NCBI RefSeq assembly: GCF_000835495.1
Contig: NW_015622546.1
Span: 59,142-123,141, forward strand
Source: Cladophialophora immunda
Lineage: Eukaryota; Ascomycota; Eurotiomycetes; Chaetothyriales; Herpotrichiellaceae
DNA: 64,000 nt
Direction: 5' to 3'
The first letter of the stretch is position 1. Each line of letters starts with the position of its first letter. A program made the translations under genes and the position numbers. Shown here in pieces: positions 19,183 to 29,002 of this stretch. The notes beneath the pieces were generated by a model that saw only the letters and a list, made by a program, of their open reading frames with translations, was not told the DNA's origin and searched no databases.

Positions 19183-20181
19183 ATGATCGTCCTGAAAGAG
19201 AGTGATGTGCACTCTTTGCTCTCCCACATCTCCGTCTCAGAATGCCATCGTCTACTTGCCGACTTCCACGGTATTCTCCGCGCATACTCTGCCACCAAAA
19301 ATGCTCCATCGTCGGAGCAAACGATCCACCAACCGGAGAGGGAATCAATCGTGACGAGGACCGGTAACACCTCCCTTTTCATGCCCTCTTCTATCACTAC
19401 CTCGACGGCAATTAAGACCGTCACCATCAGTCCGAAAGGACTCAAAGGCTGTATCAATGTCTTCGCGCCGGATGGAGAACTGCTGGGCGTCTTGAATGCC
19501 GAGGAAGTCACTGCATTCCGGACCTCCCTCGCTGTCATGATCCCGTACATCCGATGGCCGAATACCAAGAGAAACCTTGTGATCTTCGGGGCTGGTCGAC
19601 AGGCAGAGTGGCACTTGAAACTTGCTCTCTTGCTTGGCGACGTGAAGCACGTCACCGTCGTGAACAGGAGCAGTCCTCGAAGGATGGAGTGGCTCTTCTC
19701 GGATCTGCAGCAGAGGAATCCCGACCTTGTTTGTCGGGTGCTGCTGAAGACGGCCGAGGATTTTGATTCGCAGCTACGAGAATGTCTTCTGTCTTCAGAT
19801 ATAATATGCTGCTGCACCCCATCAACAACACCGCATTTCCCATTCAGCTATCTCGATAAAAGGTCTCGCTTCATCTCCCTGATAGGCTCCTACAAGCCGT
19901 CAATGCAGGAGGTCGACTCCGAAACTCTCTTGTCCGGCGAACACATCTATGTGGATACGAAGGAAGGATGCCTTGTTGAGGCGGGAGAACTAATCAAGGC
20001 CAATGTCCAGGCAGATAAACTGATCGAGATTGGGGAACTACAGGACATGAGGCCCCTGCAGACCGGAGGAAATCTCATATTTAAATGTGTGGGCATGGGC
20101 ATCATGGACTTGGTCATGGCAGGTAGCCTGCTTGGCATGGCTAGGGAGAAAAGCATGGGCTTGATTGTTGACGACTTCTGA
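19183..20181 (+). CDS. ornithine cyclodeaminase / mu-crystallin family enzyme
   Basis: Intronless gene of 332 residues, normal family length. The NAD-binding Rossmann motif is clear: NLVIFGAGRQAEWH (about residues 126-139), followed by VTVVNRS. Other family features are FMPSSI with TAIKTVTISP upstream, GVLNAEEVTAFRTSL (substrate region), SSDIICCCTPSTTP, FISLIGSYKPSMQEVD and a C-terminal IFKCVGMGIMDLVMA. The family includes ornithine and lysine cyclodeaminases, ketimine reductases and amino-acid dehydrogenases such as those making diaminopropionate precursors, so substrate is open. It ends 70 bp from the convergent dioxygenase gene, the left edge of the candidate cluster. Confidence 0.9.
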   Translation: MIVLKESDVHSLLSHISVSECHRLLADFHGILRAYSATKNAPSSEQTIHQPERESIVTRTGNTSLFMPSSITTSTAIKTVTISPKGLKGCINVFAPDGELLGVLNAEEVTAFRTSLAVMIPYIRWPNTKRNLVIFGAGRQAEWHLKLALLLGDVKHVTVVNRSSPRRMEWLFSDLQQRNPDLVCRVLLKTAEDFDSQLRECLLSSDIICCCTPSTTPHFPFSYLDKRSRFISLIGSYKPSMQEVDSETLLSGEHIYVDTKEGCLVEAGELIKANVQADKLIEIGELQDMRPLQTGGNLIFKCVGMGIMDLVMAGSLLGMAREKSMGLIVDDF

Positions 20182-20251
20182 TTCTGAGAGGGACAGCTGT
20201 TTGATATCTTGTAAAATAGCCCCCTGCCGCAATAGCTGCCCGAGGATGGCA

Positions 20252-21308
20252 TCAAACACCATCTCCGAAAGCGTAATCGTTGGCCCAACGGGTGTCCCAT
20301 GGACGCGACTTATTGACGAACCTTAGGTCTGTTCCTAATCGTATCCTGTTGTCCGGGTCGTGATTGATTGTCGAGGCATGGATCTGCATTTGAAGTCAAT
20401 AACGATAACCACGTAAAGGATCTCGCCCTTACAGCATATGCGCTGTGAAGTACAACATCGCCAGCCTCGTATGGCGTCAACAGCCAGCGACGGCTCCACT
20501 GCTTCCCAAATTCTGCAGGGCCGTCTGCCAGCAACCCTCCACTCATCATATTCTGGTTGAAGGCACTTTTTGCCTCCTCATCCGTCAATCCCGAAGCCTT
20601 CGCCTTGGTCGTAAAATCATGCTCAATCTCTGCACCGAGGGTGTGGCCTTTGTCGAGGTAAATCAGGCCGCCACCCTGCCTTGAGATATCTCCCATGGGA
20701 ACCCAAGCGGTCACTGCAGTGTCCTCGCCATGTCTCAGGAAAATCTGGTCATAGTGTACTCCGATTGCTTTGTTTCCAGGGGTGTTGTTCCGCAGGAGCG
20801 TTCTCCTAATTCCCAACGTATCATCACCCCAGCCCGTAAGTTTTGCAATGTAATCCCGCAAGGCTGGATGTTTGCAGAAATCTTCCTTGTACCAATCCTC
20901 GGTGTGCGCTTGAAGAGCTAGATCAACAAACAACGAAGCCACTTCGGGATGCGGCCCTGTAGGGCGACCATTGGAATCTGCGAAGCCAGCTCCAATCCCG
21001 GGGAAATCGAGCTTATCCTTAGTTTCGTCAAAGATGCCGTCGACAGGTTTGGTACCGGGCTTGAGAACGCCGCTCGGGGACAGAAGCCTGAAATACTCCT
21101 CTCTGGCTTTGAGAACATCCTTTCTCGGCAGCAGGCTTTTTACAAAAAGATATCCGTCCTCTTTATACCGTCTGCGAGCCTCTTCAATAGGAGTATCCAG
21201 CGTTGTCGATCGCAAGTCAGCATACTGACCAGGAGCCAAGGGTCCGTCGTTGACGAAGAATTGTTCTCCTGATGTCAGTTGAGACTCGGGGTGTTCTGCA
21301 TGGGGCAT
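20252..21308 (-). CDS. phytanoyl-CoA dioxygenase family protein (PhyH 1)
   Basis: Two exons on the minus strand, 20433-21308 and 20252-20383, give 335 residues; the 49-nt intron (20384-20432) has a GTAAGG donor and CAG acceptor. The frame is open further upstream but the first ATG is at 21306-21308. The Fe(II)/2-oxoglutarate facial triad is visible: His185-Tyr-Asp187 (GVHYDQ) and His294 in AYAIHAS, with Arg305 eleven residues after that His, the spacing expected for the 2-oxoglutarate-binding Arg. Splicing is needed to supply this last block. Members hydroxylate varied small molecules including CoA esters, amino-acid derivatives and fungal metabolites, so substrate is unknown. It is divergent from the first Zn2Cys6 gene. 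Confidence 0.9.
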
Positions 21309-21721
21309 TTTTAAGAAAGCGGGAGGTTCTGGTTCTGCTATATCGTAGACAGCTTGGTAGGATGACGCCAACTAGCTTTGGAAAAGAATGAAAAGGTCGA
21401 GGGATATCGACACCAGCAGCCACAATATAAATCTCAACGTGGAGACATAGCTGATTGATGCCACTAGTCGCCCATGATTGATCCACGCGCCACCCTGGTC
21501 TGATTGACATGCAGGATCGACACCGGGAAACTCCCAATTGGGGTGAGAGAGGAAGGCGAAGTCCAAGAAAGGAAGTCTCGGTCCGAGATCTCTCAAAGTA
21601 GAGCCAGAATGACAGAAAAGGCAAAGAATCCCGAAGGTGCAACTTCCCCACAGAAATCTACTCCACAAATCAAGATTTCTCCGCGTCTCTCCCTTGTGCA
21701 CCTTCTTGCAACTCGACCGAC
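21309..21721. promoter_or_regulatory. divergent promoter region, PhyH 1 / Zn2Cys6 regulator 1
   Basis: About 0.4 kb between divergent starts. The regulator adjoining it may control the dioxygenase (inference). An ATG at 21609 opens a different frame from the zinc cluster and is treated as leader. Confidence 0.4.
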
Positions 21722-23497
21722 ATGCCCTGCGATTTCTGTCGCAAGAAACATATCAGATGTGCGACTCTCCCTCGCTTGTGGCCCCGCAGTACCCCGTCAT
21801 GTTTCTGACTTCCTTCAGGTGACGGCCAGCATCCGCGATGCGGGCACTGCTTTAAGGCTGGCCGGGAGTGCACCCGCAATCCAACGCGATATCAACGACA
21901 TTCCAGGCCACGAAATTTCGATACACAACAAATTTGGGTGCCTGTCCCCCCGAAAGGTAGATGATAAGCCTTCAGAGGTATTTAATGGATAGTGATATTT
22001 GCAGTTGATTTCGTAGATGAAACTCCTTTGGTGCGACATGGCAAAGCCGCGCGTAATCGGTCACACGAGATTGCTATTCAGCAGGAATCCGTCGAAGAGC
22101 CACAGCTTCAACAGCAGTCGAGTGATGTGGCATTGAATGATGCATCATCGTTGCTTACTGGGCAGTCCTTGTCCAGCGAATATATTCAGTCATCACTGCG
22201 TCTCACACGAGGACCTCGAGAGGACGACTCACCATTTTCCACCAAAGAATCCGCCGAGTTGGTGAGATACTTCATCGACAATTGTGCTTGTTTCTTCGAC
22301 TTCAGCGACGCCGATAGACATTTTGCGTACGAAGTTCCACTTAGAGCTCGCCAAAATGCAACATTGGCCAACGCTCTGCTGGCACTAGCTGCCCGGCACC
22401 GAAGTCGTACGGGCGGGTTTGAACCTTTCGCGGCCGATCGATATTACGACACCTGTCTTCACACGATGATTCCAAGGCTTGGAGATAATTCCGCAATCCA
22501 AGATGATGAGCTTCTTGCGGCCATAGTAATTCTACGACTATTGGAAGAGATGGATGGTTAGTGTGTTAGGACACCGTTCATCTGCCTTGTTGACTCTTAA
22601 AACAGTACCGATAGTGGGATCAGATCCTCAGAAACACCTCTTCGGAACTCAAGCCATTATCACGGCATCCCAGGCTCGCTCTCAATTACCAGTCACAGAA
22701 TTGAGAAAAGCGTGTTATTGGGCGGCTTTTCGTCAGGAAATATTCATGTCTCTCACGACGCAAAGACCATTTAATCTTATTTTGCCCGAGATGACGCCGT
22801 CCTCAAGCCCTTCTGATGATTGCTCATGGACACTCCAAGCGACGTATCAGTGTGGCAAAGTACAAGCCTTCGTCTTTGGTGAGGAATCTACGACCATGTC
22901 GAGGTATCTTCAATTATTGGATGAGATCGAGACATGGCAAAGAGAGTGTCCGACGTCCTTTGACCCGGTATACCAGAACACTAGTAGGCTAGAGAACTCT
23001 TTTCCAGATATTCGAATCCAGATGGATTGTCATGGTAAGTGCCACTGCGACCACACCCCTGGACACAACATTGATGACCCTGTTGCAGTGATGGGCTGGC
23101 AATACATAACAATGGCGCATCTGCTACTCAGCGTCCACCGTCCGTTACCCCGTGTTGGTCCATCCCATAAGCGAACAATGATGGAGATGGAACAGGCCGT
23201 CCAAAAGGACGTGAGGACGCTGTGCGGAATAGCTCAATCGAATCCACAAACCCCTCCGGCAAGCCTAGTGGCATGCATGGCTGTTGCATTGTGCAAGTTT
23301 TCTCCCCATAGCAACGTGTACTGGACTGCTGACATCTTGCAGTCGGAGATCGCTTCAATTCGAGGTCGGAGCAGGGACTTCTGAGAGATCTCCTGGTGCA
23401 GACAGAGCTCCGCACGGGGTGGCCAACCAGCATGGCACGAGAGCAGCTCGAGCGGACGTGGAATTGGACGGGGAACACCCCGCACCGTCCAAATTGA
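21722..23497 (+). CDS. Zn2Cys6 fungal transcription factor 1
   Basis: Six exons: 21722-21758, 21819-21956, 22005-22556, 22606-23034, 23089-23292 and 23343-23497; the sum is a multiple of three and gives 504 residues. The first splice joins CDFCRKKHIRC to DGQHPRCGHCFKAGREC, making a complete C-x2-C-x6-C...C-x2-C-x6-C cluster at the N-terminus. The middle carries the fungal regulator region (YFIDNCACFFDF..., DRYYDTCLHTMIPRL, the DPQKHLFGTQ block). The last exon gives LRTGWPTSMAREQLERTW, typical of this family. To reach it intron 5 must use a GC donor (GCAAGT, 23293) with a CAG acceptor (23342); no GT donor gives this frame. It probably regulates neighbouring metabolic genes. Confidence 0.85.
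23293..23342 (+). other. predicted GC-AG intron in Zn2Cys6 regulator 1
   Basis: 50 nt, donor GCAAGT, acceptor CTTGCAG. If unspliced, the frame ends at 23384 with an atypical tail. If spliced, the frame runs to 23497 and gives the family C-terminus. Confidence 0.7.
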
Positions 23498-23815
23498 CTC
23501 GTCTGGTTTGTCATGGAGAGGAGAATTTTGGGCTCTCGCGCATTGGCGCCGAGTTGTGCGTGAAGACCCGTTGTCGAGTCGGAGGCTAACTATTTTGAAA
23601 TCATTTCCGGTTAGCGATTCCGATGATCGACCTTGATATGTCCAAAGCGAGTACAGCATGCCTGGACAACTCCACAACGAGAGGTACCACAAGAATTCTC
23701 GGCTGTGACTCGTATCAGCAGTATAAGAACTCTTTGCTTGCTGGTAAGGCCCTCGAAATCTTCTCAATGCTGGCAATCTCCCATCACTTTCATGAGCCTC
23801 GGTGCATCTTGCAAG
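23498..23815. promoter_or_regulatory. intergenic, promoter region of MFS permease
   Basis: About 0.3 kb between tandem genes. The frame of the permease is open upstream to 23633 but lacks transporter-like sequence there. Confidence 0.35.
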
Positions 23816-25467
23816 ATGTTTTCGATGAAGCAGACCAAAGTCATTGAGCGTCCGCACAACTATGATGCTAGCAGTCCTCGTCCCGCAAACCTCCCATATG
23901 TCTACCTTGTGACTGCTTTCGTGTCCTTGGGAGCCCTCCTCTTCGGATATGACCAAGGTGTGATGGGAATCATAGTGGCTGACGATCGCTGGATCCACCT
24001 CATGAAGCCAGCCAATTCCTGGGTCACAGGGGCTGTGGTATCGCTGTATGATGTGGGCTGCTTTATGGGCGCGATGAGCATCGGATATCTGGCAGACCAT
24101 TGTGGTCGAGAACGAACCTTGTCCATTGCCAGCATTGTGTTCATCATTGGAGCTGTTATTCAAGCTGCGTCATACGATGTTCCGACCATTACTGTTGGAC
24201 GTGTCATTCTTGGATATGGAGTAGGAGCATGTGCAGCTGGAGTGCCGCTATATGTCTCAGAGATTGCCCCAGCAGGCTTGCGTGGCCGGATCATTGGTAT
24301 CGAGCAGATGATCCTGTGCCTGGGAGAGCTGATCGCCTTCTGGCTCGACTATGGCTTTGCATACCTGGATACTCCCGATTGGTGGCGTATTCCCTTGGCC
24401 ATTCAGATCATTCCTGCCGCTGTCCTTGCTGTTGGGTGCTGGCTCTGGGTTCCCCCAAGCCCACGTTGGCTTGTGCAACAAGATCGACACTCGTGCGCAC
24501 GAGAGGTGCTCGCGAGACTACACGGAGACCAAGCTGCGGAAATTGAAATGCAAGAGATTGCCGAAAGGGTAGCCTTCGAGAAGACGGTAGCGGTCACTAC
24601 CTGGAAAGATATGTTCACATGGCCGACCTTGCGGGTCACGCTGATTGGAACGGGAGTGCAGTTCTTCCAGCAGATAACAGGCACCAATTCCATTGTGAGA
24701 ATCACTGCTCTTCCGCGTCAAGTTTCAAGGGGAGAGAGAAAACTGACCGTATGGGCACTGCAGCTATACTACACACCGAGCTTGTACGAGCGTGGCGGGA
24801 TCACCTCTGCACATACACGCAACTTGGCGACAGGGGGCGTTGGGATAGTCTTGTTCGTCTTCGCTTGGATCCCCATTTTTGTCTTCGACAGACTCGGACG
24901 GAAGACCTGGCTTCAAATCGGTGTGATCGGGATGATGGGTGCGATGATTGGGATTACAGGTAAGGTGCTCGAGACGCTTCCGGAACTGCGCGACGCTGAT
25001 GAAGACAAGTCCTCCAGTGGCACGCGGAGAAATATCCGGGCGCGGGTGGCAATTATGCGATCGTCGTGTTCCCGTACTTGTTTTACGTCTTTTTCAACAT
25101 CAGCTGGGGAGTCGGCAGTTGGACCTATGCCAGCGAGATATGGCCTGTTGCGTTGCGGGCAAAGGGTAACGCGTTGAGCACCATGAGTTTGTGGGCAGGA
25201 TGTTATATCGTTGCGCAGGCCAGTCCTCCCATCGGAGATGCCATCGGCTGGGGCTTGTATATCATCTACTCCGGGATCTGTGTGCTGGCCTTCTTGTTCG
25301 TCCGGTACGCCATGGTTGAAACGCGAGCGCGCACCTTGGAGGAAATGAGCCGACTTTTTGGACTTGAAGACAAGTTCGCGGCTAGGAGGGGCATCGACCC
25401 AGCGACAGCAAACGAAGCAAAGAGCGGGAATATTGTGCATGAGCAGGTGGAGGAAGTGAGCAAGTAA
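23816..25467 (+). CDS. MFS transporter, sugar porter family
   Basis: Exons 23816-24694, 24764-24959 and 25010-25467 give 510 residues. The start (MFSMKQTKVIERP...) lies just before LPYVYLVTAFVSLGALLFGYDQGVMG, the standard first helix of fungal sugar porters. Other signatures: GYLADHCGRERTL (loop 2-3), PLYVSEIAPAGLRGRIIG (after helix 4), PPSPRWLVQQ, QFFQQITGTNSI joined to LYYTPSLYERGG (helix 7), FDRLGRKTW and the helix-10 SWGVGSWTYASEIWP block. Intron 2 ends at an AAG acceptor (25009); this is the only AG that restores frame and gives GITVLQWHAEKYPG. Family members import hexoses, polyols, quinate and related acids. The substrate may match the adjacent enzymes. Confidence 0.9.
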
Positions 25468-25856
25468 ATGCAGTCATGTAGCGCAGAGCCTGGGGAGAGG
25501 TGACGGGTTGACATCGAGGCAACTCTCGGCAAGGCTGAGATTGCACAGGCGCACCAGGCTGAAGAAAGCGCCAAGCCTGTGTCTCATGCCACATGATGCG
25601 GGGCAGACGACAGAGGCGAAGACATTTTGCCCCAGAAAGACAACTTTGGCCGAAGCTCGGGAATTCCTTGCCTACCATGAGGGATCTATTCGCAGGACAC
25701 TGAAAACAATTAAATTTTGTCGGCAGCCACCCGTAGCCATGGTTCAGCTTCTTCCTCTTCAACCTGGACCATCCGGTGTTGGCTGACCCATATTGCCTCC
25801 TGGACAGCATGACCCTCCTTGTCGGCCTAGCTCGTCAAACATCCCACCTTACAAGA
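25468..25856. promoter_or_regulatory. intergenic, MFS permease to PhyH 2
   Basis: About 0.4 kb between tandem genes. No gene or clear regulatory motif recognised. Confidence 0.35.
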
Positions 25857-26906
25857 ATGAACAGCCCACGAACATTCGCAACAGCAAGGCCCCTCCTGGC
25901 ACAGCCTGTATCTATACAGGCCACCTTGGCAGAAAGATCTCAGGGCAGACTCAGCGAACAGAATCTCGAGAGGGCAGTCCGACAAGTCCGCCATGACGGG
26001 CTTGTCGTCGTCCAAAATGCCATTGACACTGATGTTCTCCGCAAGTTGAACGAGAAAATGGTCAAGGATGCATTGGAACTGCGGTCGCGTGGGCAGAACA
26101 GTCCGTTCAATTATAACCAAGGAAATCTGCAACAGGATGCGCCTCCCGTGAGGGAATACTTCCATCCAGACATCTTCCTGAGTGAGTCGTGCACCCTGTC
26201 TTCGTCGACTTCAGGTTGACATGCGGCATCTCAGATCCAATTGCCACCCAGATAACATCCGCCGTGCTCGGCCCCCGTCCCAAATTGACCTTTTGCTCTG
26301 GTAACTCAGCTATGCCCCCCAGTGCAGGCTCCCCTCCCGAGAGACAACCAGTACACTCGGACGCAGATTTCGCACACCCTGATCACCCCTTCGCATTGGT
26401 GGTCAACGTCCCGCTGATTGATATGAAACCCGAGAACGGGTCCACCGAAGTTTGGCTGGGTACACATAACAACTTTGGGATTGAGGCACAAGAAGGGGCA
26501 CACGGCGAGCGAGCCTCGGGGAGAATCCGTGCACCTTTGTTAGTAGACAGGTCCAAAACGAATCCTCCCATTCAGCCATATATTCCCAGCGGCAGTGTCA
26601 TCATCCGCGATCTGAGACTCTGGCACGCTGGTATGCCAAACACAACGTCAGACGTGAGAATCATGCTGGCGATGAGTATGCAACGTCTTTTCCCTTCACA
26701 AGCGCTTCAACTAATCTTTGATAGTCCATTTTGCTCCTTGGTATCGCAATCACATGAGGCTGGAGCTCGCCGAAGAGCTAAAACCGATCGTGGACAGCGT
26801 ACCGGATCTGGACATCAGGGCCGACTATGTAAGCGAAGAAGAGGCGTTGAAAAGATACCTCAATCGAGGATTTGGGAACAGCTACGACTTTGGGCAAAGC
26901 CCATAG
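25857..26906 (+). CDS. phytanoyl-CoA dioxygenase family protein (PhyH 2)
   Basis: Three exons, 25857-26181, 26235-26675 and 26725-26906, give 315 residues; both introns are phase 1 with GTGAGT and GTATGC donors. Fe(II)/2-oxoglutarate ligands are His149-Ser-Asp151 (PVHSDADF) and His239 (LRLWHAGMPN), with Arg250 eleven residues later. Splicing restores FLNPIATQITSAVLG and MLAMIHFAPWYRN, blocks common to fungal PhyH proteins. The N-terminus (MNSPRTFATARPLLAQP...) is basic and hydroxylated-residue rich and could be a mitochondrial presequence, though this is uncertain. It differs substantially from PhyH 1, so it is not a recent tandem duplicate. It lies between the permease and the second regulator. 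Confidence 0.9.
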
Positions 26907-27419
26907 GCATAGGTCGGCGAGGCTGTTCTTGAGAACTCAGAGCCATGTTAGGAGGCCTAGACATTTTTCATGCATCCTTGTTGATCTTGTACCCAGGGTT
27001 GATGCCGCCTGCTTGTACAATAATAAACGCGCGCATCCACTGTCGATATGTCATTAAAGAACACCTCATAATTCCCGCCAAAGACGGTTTTTGCGGAGGG
27101 CGGCTGGCAAGAGACTGTGATGAGACTGTGATGGTTGCGGTGTTTTGGCTAGCTTCCACGATGTTTTACCCAGCGAGCTGTGTTATTCCGTGTTAAGGTC
27201 CGCAGGCGAGGCACATAGTGTCCCAATGCTTGGCCTAAGCGAGACCCCAGAGTAAGATTAGTGGCTCTCTTGATACAAAAAACGTGGAGGTCCCCAGTGC
27301 TCCTCATCCCGCAAACACGTTCCTCCCCCCCCCCCCCCCCCGATGTTCACATCAACCCGGGACACCGAAAATGATTGCGCCGCTCGGTTCTTCGTTCATT
27401 TGTTCATGAAGTGAGAGAC
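26907..27419. promoter_or_regulatory. intergenic with 17-bp poly-C tract upstream of regulator 2
   Basis: About 0.5 kb. An uninterrupted run of 17 C residues at 27325-27341 lies 79 bp before the proposed regulator start. No other motif recognised. Confidence 0.45.
27325..27341 (+). repeat. poly-C homopolymer (17 C)
   Basis: Seventeen consecutive C residues read directly. Such tracts are prone to slippage, so the exact length may be uncertain. Confidence 0.9.
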
Positions 27420-28959
27420 ATGGCCAAGATAGCGAGCAAGAACTGTAAGTGGACCCATTGCACTGCTGTGTTCGTGCACGCTCATGGCTGATTTTTGCTC
27501 AAAGCATGGTAAGCCCGATATAGTTTGACCTGCGACGGGCACTCATGAACTTGGCGTAGTAGAACGTGCCGACTCCGGAAATTGAAATGTAAGAGACAAC
27601 CTCTGTCGATATCTAGCATCTAATTTGGTGCAAGGCGACGAAAAGCTGCCGACATGTTCCCGCTGCGAAAGAAGCGGTCGCTGGTGTGACCGGACAGCGC
27701 CGTTGAAGATCCAAGGCCAGAAGAATGTGCGCAAGCGAACGAATGGCGCAAAGGGCACAGACAGTATAGAACAGAATTCTGTTGAGCGATTTGACGAACC
27801 CCGTGTGAGACTGCAGAACGAGGAGATCGCCCACTACTTTGCACACTACCTCAAGACGCTGGCTCCGTGGTATGACCTTAACGACCTCAGGCAAGCCTTC
27901 AAAGGAATTGTGGGAAGCAGAGCTCAACAGAGCTCCTTGCTTCTCAGCGCTGTCATCGCATTTGCAGCTATACACAAAAGCCGAACGTGTCACGCCGTTC
28001 CCAAGTCTTTGGCAGAAAGGCATCATGCCCACTGCTTGCGGCTGTTGATCGGAATCACCGAGACATCCCCAGAAATCAAGGACGGGACAGCCTTGGCCGC
28101 GACTTGTCTCTTGCGGTCGTATGAAATTCTAGCAGGTGAGAGGAAGAATTTTGGAGTTAATATTGGCTGATCTTGGTCAGAGGAGGAAGATCCCAATCGA
28201 CATCTTTTTGGGGCATTCTCATTGATACCGTCGTTGTCTTGTAGCCTTCCGGACGAACCACTGCTGAGGGCCGGCTTATGGAATTACCTCCGCGAAGATA
28301 TCACCTTCTCGCTCATCAATCGGTGTCCCTTGAAGATCGAAGTCGGAGCAATAGACATCGAGCTGTGTCGCGATGATGACTACGCAAACCAAATCACGAT
28401 CCTGTTGGCCCGCGTCATAAACGCCGCCTTTGCGGATGGTTCGGAACTTCTCGTCGACTTACAGTCAGCCATCAGTGCTTGGAATTTGTCTGTACCATTC
28501 CAGCCTTACCATGAGTCCCACGAAGGTGTACTGCCAAAGATCCAGATGGTTGAGGATTGCCACGGTAAGTTTGTCCGCTGCGTTTCCGTTCGTGACCTGA
28601 CCAACTCCAGTCGCGGCCATGCAATACTGGCATGTCGCGCAGATCCTCCTAGATCTGCACACCGGAAGTCCCGTGGACTTTGAAGCCCACGCCCGGGCCA
28701 TATGTGGAATGGCTTTTTCTGCCAATAGCGACCCTGTTGTTGTAAACTCATATGGACCAATATGCTACAGTGAGTTTTTCTGGTGGCTAAGAGGACGGAG
28801 CTGATTTGTGAAACTGTAGGCGCACAGTGGCTGTCGAGAGATGATGCTAGACGGGAATTGGTAAACCACCTTCTTGACAGTCAAAAGAGAACCGGGTGGC
28901 CTGTTCAAGCCATAATCAAGAAGCTGAAGCACAGCTGGGCTGGAGAAGCCGAGAAATGA
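27420..28959 (+). CDS. Zn2Cys6 fungal transcription factor 2, with a 4-nt microexon
   Basis: Seven exons: 27420-27444, 27505-27508, 27560-27588, 27635-28135, 28181-28564, 28611-28769 and 28820-28959; total 1242 nt, 413 residues. The joins produce the perfect cluster CRTCRLRKLKC then DEKLPTCSRCERSGRWC. The first Cys comes from the 4-nt exon CATG plus the next T. Without it the frame is lost and that Cys is missing. Donors there are GTAAGT, GTAAGC and GTAAGA; two acceptors are AAG. Downstream are HYLKTLAPWYDLND, LLRSYEILAEEEDPNRHLFG, AAMQYWHVAQILLDLH and the C-terminal RTGWPVQAIIKKLKHSW typical of the family. It probably controls adjoining cluster genes (inference). Confidence 0.85.
27505..27508 (+). 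other. predicted 4-nt microexon (CATG)
   Basis: Flanked by an AAAG acceptor and a GTAAGC donor. It supplies the last two bases of a Ser codon and the first two of the first cluster Cys codon. A longer exon here is excluded because the frame upstream meets a TGA at 27489 with no ATG in between. Confidence 0.7.
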
Positions 28960-29002
28960 CTCTGCCAACCTGCAATGTGGACCAGGAATCATATCGTTTC
29001 CT

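Noticed and set aside
21609..21721. Upstream ATG frame (MTEKAKNPEG...) as N-terminus of regulator 1
   Set aside because: It is in a different frame from the zinc cluster and no splice site links them; the ATG at 21722 directly precedes the cluster.
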